Assembly (NCBI GenBank): GCA_032249175.1
Contig: JAVVGK010000080.1
Coordinates: 1 to 7,197 of the forward strand
Length of the DNA: 7,197 nucleotides
From: DSFT01 sp032249175
GTDB lineage: Bacteria; Hydrothermota; Hydrothermia; LBFQ01; DSFT01
Direction of reading: 5' to 3'
The notes beneath the pieces are model-generated. The model searched no databases, was not told where the DNA came from, and saw only the letters and a list, made by a program, of their open reading frames with translations. Shown one piece after another: positions 5,481-7,197 of this stretch (position 1 is the first letter of the stretch; each line of letters opens with the position of its first letter). Made by a program: the position numbers and the translations under genes.

Positions 5481-6005
5481 ATGAGAGGAAAAACAATTTT
5501 AAAAATAAAAAAAGCGGTTATAAAATCAGTTATAAAGAGTGGTTTTGATGGTGTTAGAATAAAAAACATAGCAAAGGAAACAGGCTCATCTGAGGCACTC
5601 CTTTTTAAATACTACAAGGATAAAAACCATCTAATAAGAAGTGTTTTTAGAGATATTGCGAATGAGTTTTATAACTATATAAAAGAAAAAGTGGATAAAT
5701 CCGATGAAAAAATAAATGCTTTTATTGATAGTTTTATAGATTTCGCAGTTTCAAAAAAGAACGAATTTTTATTTGTTTTAAAAATGTATCAATTTCATTA
5801 TGATAAGTTCATAAAGAAAACACCTAAACCAATTGATATATTAAGAGAAATAGCTCCTGATGGAAAGTATGGGAAGGCAATGACAGTTGCTTTTATTGCT
5901 TCAATACTCACAAGAATGTTAGAATTTTATTTAAATAATCAGATAGATGATGATATTGAGAAATTAAGGAAAAGCATAAAGGAGGTTATAAATAACATTT
6001 TATAA
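5481..6005 (+). CDS. TetR/AcrR-family transcriptional regulator
   Basis: DNA-binding repressor-type protein of 174 residues. The N-terminal helix-turn-helix domain covers about residues 8-56: the VRIKNIAKETGSSEALLFKY stretch (about 25-44) contains the HTH, followed by the family hallmark YYKDKNHLIRSVF. The C-terminal part is all-helical and diverged, as expected for a ligand-binding and dimerisation domain, and gives no ligand clue. The ATG at 5481 is used; a GTG one codon earlier (5478) is possible, and neither has a clear Shine-Dalgarno. Only 14 nt separate it from the exporter and its stop overlaps the kinase start (TAATG), so it lies in the same transcript. TetR regulators often repress adjacent efflux genes, which is the likely role here. 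Because there is no intergenic space next to it, its operator is more likely in the 1951-2224 gap or elsewhere. Confidence 0.88.
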   Translation: MRGKTILKIKKAVIKSVIKSGFDGVRIKNIAKETGSSEALLFKYYKDKNHLIRSVFRDIANEFYNYIKEKVDKSDEKINAFIDSFIDFAVSKKNEFLFVLKMYQFHYDKFIKKTPKPIDILREIAPDGKYGKAMTVAFIASILTRMLEFYLNNQIDDDIEKLRKSIKEVINNIL

Positions 6006-7081
6006 TGTCCTTAAAATTACAGATTTTTTTAATCTCTTCATTCTCTCTAATTATTTTATCATCATTTGTTGTTTCAGGAATAACGATAAACAAAATTAAA
6101 TACGAGATTAAAAATTATAGTTATGTTCTTTCAAATGCTTTAAGCTCTGCTTTAATCCTTGGCTCTGAAAATGTTGAAAATATTATTAAAAATATACCAT
6201 TTGGAATAATTATAACAGACCAAAATGATAGCATAAAGTTTTTTAGAAACTTCAAAAGCCATGAAAATTTAAATAAAATTAAAGAAAAATTAAGAAAAAA
6301 AAATCAATATGCGGAAATAATATATGAAGATTTTAAAATTGGGAGGGTTTATTATGATGAGCCAAAATCAATTTTTTATTTATCAGTCCTCCCATATATT
6401 CTTATGATTATTGCTATAACGACTTTGATCATTATTATTATAGCATTAAGAAACGCTCAAAAATATGAGGAAGAAAAATTTTATTCAACATTTGCCAAAG
6501 GACTTGCTCATCAGATGGGAAATCCCTTATCATCACTAATAGCAAATTTTGAGCTTCTTAAAAAAGGAGAGGATAGATTTTTTGATATTGAAAATGACTT
6601 AAATAAATTATCTTCAATTTTAAAAAGATTTTCTAAAATTGGAAGCTCAATAACTTTAAAACCAATTCAATTAAAAGATACAATTTTAGGCGCTTATAAT
6701 AATTTAAAGGGAAAATTCCAAAATGAATTAAACTTAACTATTAATGGAGATTGTTTAATATATGGAGATTCTGAATTGTTAGAGTGGGTTTTTGAGAACT
6801 TTTTAAAAAATAGTTATGAAGCAAATAGCAAAAATGTAAGAATTGAAATTACAAGTGAGAAAAAATTTCATATTATAGATATTATTGACGATGGAAACGG
6901 GATAAATCCCTCTATAAGAGATAAATTATTTTCAAGAAATATAACTACAAAGGAAAAAGGATGGGGAATTGGTCTTATTCTCTCAAAAAGAATTATTGAA
7001 ATGCACAAAGGTAAAGTAAAATTGATTGAAAGCAAGAAAGGATTTACAAAATTTAGAATACTTTTCCCTTTAAAATTTTAA
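6005..7081 (+). CDS. Membrane-bound sensor histidine kinase with HQxxNP H-box
   Basis: Two-component sensor kinase of 358 residues. A transmembrane helix (about 5-28), an extracytoplasmic sensor region of about 100 residues (29-127) with no recognised domain, and a second helix (about 128-148) lead into the cytosolic kinase core without an obvious HAMP or PAS domain. The H-box reads AKGLAHQMGNPLSSL with the phospho-acceptor His169; the acidic residue usual at the next position is Gln170, while Asn173 is kept. The ATP-binding domain has an N-box (ENFLKNSYEA, Asn265 and Asn269), G1 (DDGNGI, Asp296) and G2 (GWGIGL, about 319-324), so it should bind ATP. The start overlaps the tetR stop. An AAAGGAGGT sequence lies 19 nt upstream, too far for normal spacing. 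No response regulator is in the window, so its partner is unknown. Confidence 0.88.
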   Translation: MSLKLQIFLISSFSLIILSSFVVSGITINKIKYEIKNYSYVLSNALSSALILGSENVENIIKNIPFGIIITDQNDSIKFFRNFKSHENLNKIKEKLRKKNQYAEIIYEDFKIGRVYYDEPKSIFYLSVLPYILMIIAITTLIIIIIALRNAQKYEEEKFYSTFAKGLAHQMGNPLSSLIANFELLKKGEDRFFDIENDLNKLSSILKRFSKIGSSITLKPIQLKDTILGAYNNLKGKFQNELNLTINGDCLIYGDSELLEWVFENFLKNSYEANSKNVRIEITSEKKFHIIDIIDDGNGINPSIRDKLFSRNITTKEKGWGIGLILSKRIIEMHKGKVKLIESKKGFTKFRILFPLKF

Positions 7082-7082
7082 T

Positions 7083-7197
7083 ATGACTGAAGTAGCAACA
7101 AAGCAAGACATTAAAATTTTATATAGGAAAATAAAATTAAATTTAGAGGATAAACTTGAATTAAAGAAACTTGAAATTGAAAAAACAATAAGAATAG
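7083..7197 (+). CDS. Start of a coiled-coil protein, truncated by the window end
   Basis: An open frame starts with ATG 1 nt after the kinase stop and continues to the window edge (38 codons visible, no stop). It begins MTEVATKQDIKILYRKIK and continues with a very charged Lys/Glu/Leu-rich helix likely to form a coiled coil. The opening MTEVATKQDI resembles the N-terminus of small bacterial coiled-coil proteins of the DUF1640/CCDC90-like type, an impression from memory and not a search result. Its tight spacing suggests it belongs to the same operon. There is no clear Shine-Dalgarno. Function unknown. Confidence 0.65.
   Translation, partial: MTEVATKQDIKILYRKIKLNLEDKLELKKLEIEKTIRI

Noticed and set aside
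1..7197. CRISPR array, tRNA or rRNA genes
   Set aside because: No regularly spaced repeats, cloverleaf or rRNA segments were seen on either strand.

Overview
The window is a very AT-rich (roughly 27-30% G+C by eye), gene-dense stretch of a bacterial chromosome with every gene on the + strand. The content (System I cytochrome c maturation CcmE, the GatCAB subunit GatC, aspartate-semialdehyde dehydrogenase, a Xer recombinase) points to a free-living bacterium that makes c-type cytochromes and its own Asp-family amino acids. AT richness, very short intergenic spaces and Lys/Ile/Asn-heavy proteins would suit a low-GC anaerobe or thermophile, but no gene here fixes the phylum and I do not assign one.

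Layout. Positions 1-77 carry one copy of a dispersed sequence block. A first tightly packed operon follows: ccmE (heme chaperone, with the Cys-type CxxxY heme-binding motif), acylphosphatase, gatC and asd, ending at 1950; successive genes overlap by 4-20 nt. The only sizeable non-coding gap, 1951-2224, is unusual. It holds a second copy of the block from the window start, a pair of near-perfect 16-bp inverted repeats 182 bp apart, nested hairpins, and a G-rich island containing a GCGAAGC mini-hairpin. A second overlapping gene run starts immediately after it: a glyoxalase II-like metallo-hydrolase, a XerC/XerD tyrosine recombinase, a flavodoxin-fold NAD(P)H:FMN-type oxidoreductase, a 12-TM MFS exporter, a TetR regulator, a membrane sensor histidine kinase, and the start of a coiled-coil protein that runs off the window.

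How the genes may work together. The first operon is mostly housekeeping: cytochrome assembly, tRNA-dependent amidation and the Asp pathway. In the second, the flavoprotein, exporter and TetR regulator read as a small-molecule response module (reduction, efflux, repression), and the kinase may add membrane sensing, although no response regulator is in view. XerC/D and the metallo-hydrolase are likely co-transcribed with them rather than functionally linked.

The most notable observation is the repeat block shared by 1-77 and 2141-2217. It sits directly upstream of both operons, in the same orientation, and ends a few bases before each likely start codon. It could be a MITE-like mobile element that supplies promoters, or a shared regulatory leader. 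I see no recognisable defence system, CRISPR array, tRNA, rRNA or complete transposase gene.
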